Below, in pieces: positions 59,869-61,559 of a stretch of 61,559 bases of DNA (the stretch's first letter is position 1; every line of letters begins with the position of its first letter). The notes under the pieces are model-generated. The model saw nothing but the letters and a program-made list of their open reading frames with translations. It did not search any database and was not told the origin of the DNA. The DNA is taken from NCBI GenBank assembly GCA_022793895.1, contig JAAWDS010000019.1:1-61559 (forward strand), read 5' to 3'. The DNA is from Provencibacterium sp. Lineage in GTDB: Bacteria > Bacillota > Clostridia > Oscillospirales > Ruminococcaceae. Both the position numbers and the translations under genes were made by a program.

Positions 59869-61133
59869 TAGGCGCGTGCATCCTGCTCCTTGAGCGGGCG
59901 GGAGAAGAGGATGAGCAGGAGAATCATGCCGAACAGCGCGGTGTTGAGGAAGAAGGGCAGGCGGATACTGATTTCCGAGAGCTTGCCGACCAGCGCGCCG
60001 AAGGGGGAGGTAAAGCCGAGGGTAATCACAAACAGCAGTCCGAGCGTCCGGGCGCGCTCCTGCTTATCCACAAACAGCGCTAAGATGGAATCGTTGCGCG
60101 GGATGAGCAGCGCGCAGGAGAAGGCGTCCAGCAGCAGGTAGACGGCCAGCAGCCACAGGCTCTCCCCGGATGCCAGCAGCAAAACGGCGTTGGCGGCAAG
60201 GTAGAGGGCTGCGCCGGAAAACATGATGGGCCGGAACTTCATCTGGTTGAGCCGGTGCTGAACGGTGAAGATGAACAGCAGCATAACCGCCGCCCGCACC
60301 ATTGGGAAGAGGGCGACCATCCCCTCCGGAATCCCCAGCCGGCGGGTAATATACAGCCCGAAGAAATTCCCGTTGATCATCTGGGTAATGTTGATGAGCA
60401 CCTTGAGCGCGAGCGCCACGAAGGTGGCGGGGGTATGTAGGATATTGCGGAAGATCTGGCCGTAGCCGCAGAAGAGGGAGAAAAAGGAGGTGTTCTTCGT
60501 CTGTTCCCGGCGCAGCTTCCCCTGCTCGGTTTCGGTGCAAAAGCGGTAGAGAATAAAAAATTTGGAGGTCATCATTAAGAAGGTGAACAGGTAGAGCATG
60601 CGCATGGCCGGGACGACCGAAAAGCGTCCCACAAGAAAGCTCGAAAGCGGGGCGAAGAAAACGGCCAACAGGCCGGAAACGCTGACCCAGGTGTAGACGT
60701 CCACCAGCTTTTCCGGGTCGCAGTCCTCCACCAGAAGGCAGCTCCAGGCGTTATCCGTTACCTGCCACATGCTGTTGAAAACGGTGGCGGCGAAGAACCA
60801 CCAGAAATTCTGCGAACACATCCAGATCAGCGAGGGGACGCTCCAGGAGAGCATGTCGAACAGAAAGGTTGTGGTGCGCCGTCCCAGCTTGTCGGTGACG
60901 AGCCCGCCGAACAGCGCGCCGAACATCTGAAAAAAGGCGGCGAAGGCGGCGATGAGTCCGATTTGCAGATCGCTCAAGCCCAGCCGGGCCATATAAAGGC
61001 TGGCATAGGGGATATAGAGGTTATAAGGGATTCCCCAGAGCGGCTCGGTATAAACGCAGGCGCGGGGATTCCCTTGCAGCTCCAGCAGGGTGCGCAGCAG
61101 CGGATGGCGTTTGAGCAGGGTCAGCGCTTTCAT
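59868..61133 (-). CDS. MFS transporter
   Basis: About 421 residues with ten to twelve membrane helices. LSDLQIGLIAAFAAFFQMFGALFGGLVTDKLGRRTTTFLFDMLSW carries the MFS motif (DKLGRR). The remainder is a usual MFS plan with a second conserved loop near NDSILALFVDKQERARTLGLL. Substrate unknown. I start it at ATG 61133; the frame is open to 61238, but the upstream part overlaps repeat sequence and has no ribosome site. Confidence 0.85.
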   Translation of the reverse strand: MKALTLLKRHPLLRTLLELQGNPRACVYTEPLWGIPYNLYIPYASLYMARLGLSDLQIGLIAAFAAFFQMFGALFGGLVTDKLGRRTTTFLFDMLSWSVPSLIWMCSQNFWWFFAATVFNSMWQVTDNAWSCLLVEDCDPEKLVDVYTWVSVSGLLAVFFAPLSSFLVGRFSVVPAMRMLYLFTFLMMTSKFFILYRFCTETEQGKLRREQTKNTSFFSLFCGYGQIFRNILHTPATFVALALKVLINITQMINGNFFGLYITRRLGIPEGMVALFPMVRAAVMLLFIFTVQHRLNQMKFRPIMFSGAALYLAANAVLLLASGESLWLLAVYLLLDAFSCALLIPRNDSILALFVDKQERARTLGLLFVITLGFTSPFGALVGKLSEISIRLPFFLNTALFGMILLLILFSRPLKEQDARA

Positions 61134-61182
61134 GAGAGGAAGCATCCTTTCTAAAATAGGGTCTGTTGATAAAATACGTCTC

Positions 61183-61533
61183 GTCTGTAGAAACTCGAAA
61201 AAGGGCGGTTTCGCCTGTATGAAACAAGCAAAATTCAACTTTTAGTAGAATCAAGAGTGTTTTTCCCTAAAATGCGGTTTCCGGCTTGCAGGGGGAGGGC
61301 TCCAAAGAACGCAAACCCGGCTTGCAGAAGCAGTCGGGGAAGCGATCCGCCGGCTTGCAGGAAAAGGGGCAAAAATCCAGTCTGTATAAGCGAGCGGGGG
61401 AGCATTCCTCCGGTTTGCAGGAACCCGAAAAAGGGTGGTTTCGCGCCGTGCGGCGCGAAATTCGGGGCGTAATCTTCGCCCCGAAAGCCCTTTTTCTGAA
61501 GGACGCTAAAAATACGCCGTATTTTTAGCGTCC
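61183..61533 (+). repeat. Structured repeat array, right copy
   Basis: Four or more units with core CCGGCTTGCAG or CCGGTTTGCAG, 27-36 bases apart (61282-61425), plus one unit near 61183, then hairpins: outer AAAAAGGG/CCCTTTTT (61428-61435, 61488-61495), inner TTTCGCGCC/GGCGCGAAA and TTCGGGGCG/CGCCCCGAA, and a final 14-bp stem (61501-61514/61520-61533). It is the inverted counterpart of the array at 46832-47100. Confidence 0.65.
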
Positions 61534-61559
61534 TTGGGCGGTGAAGAAATAGTTTTCCC

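Noticed and set aside
61270-61430. CRISPR-like array
   Set aside because: The units are imperfect, their spacing varies from 27 to 36 bases, there are no constant repeats with unique spacers, and no cas genes are seen.
1-61559. tRNA and rRNA genes, known riboswitches
   Set aside because: I looked for T-loop-like GGTTCGA stretches with matching acceptor arms and for familiar riboswitch cores and found none I could support; a covariance search would settle it.

Overview
The window reads as chromosomal DNA of a GC-rich member of the Bacillota, most likely a gut-type clostridium of the Oscillospirales kind. This is inferred from the gene families: a paired YgiQ-like radical SAM protein and its DUF2344-type partner, Asp23 next to a FakA/YloV protein, DUF1836, an agr-type peptide quorum-sensing locus, strong Shine-Dalgarno sequences and many GTG/TTG starts. 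I saw no rRNA, tRNA, integrase, transposase or CRISPR array.

Layout. 0-0.2 kb: two tandem copies of a 91-bp palindrome-rich repeat; diverged copies recur at 20.58-20.76 kb. 0.3-7 kb: AraC regulator, a type II restriction-modification pair, a secreted transglutaminase-like protein and the radical SAM pair. 7-16.4 kb: a polysaccharide and uronate block. A GntR/FCD regulator with kduI-kduD reads rightward, a four-gene leftward operon (MFS, methyltransferase, VOC, GH3 glycosidase) converges on it, and a heparinase II/III-type lyase reads rightward. The lyase would release unsaturated uronates that KduI and KduD convert to 2-keto-3-deoxygluconate. 16.5-18.6 kb: an agr-like locus (GHKL kinase, AgrB, and a 37-residue AgrD-like peptide) with no response regulator nearby. 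18.6-22.4 kb: NUDIX, DUF1836, hemolysin III and a siroheme reductase. 22.5-31 kb: an ABC exporter, a complete livJHMGF-type amino-acid importer and a split ThrE-type exporter. 31-46.9 kb: GHL10-type glycosidase, FakA, Asp23, a family 5 binding protein, an alkyltransferase, an ECF sigma factor with its probable anti-sigma factor, and assorted enzymes.

The most unusual part is 47.1-58.2 kb, a compact row of intact phage genes: small and large terminase, portal, scaffold, major capsid, neck proteins, a possible tail tube protein, two fn3-like proteins, a hub-like protein and a small beta protein. There is no tape measure, tail chaperone, lysis, integrase, repressor or replication gene. The small terminase lacks the usual N-terminal DNA-binding half. 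Two LexA-box-like palindromes lie at the left edge, one just downstream of a good promoter. This fits a domesticated, perhaps gene-transfer-agent-like particle, though a deleted prophage is the plain alternative. A MATE exporter with a promoter-terminator leader and an MFS gene follow. The stretch from 46.83 to 61.53 kb is bracketed by inverted copies of a structured repeat array in which stems are kept although their bases differ.
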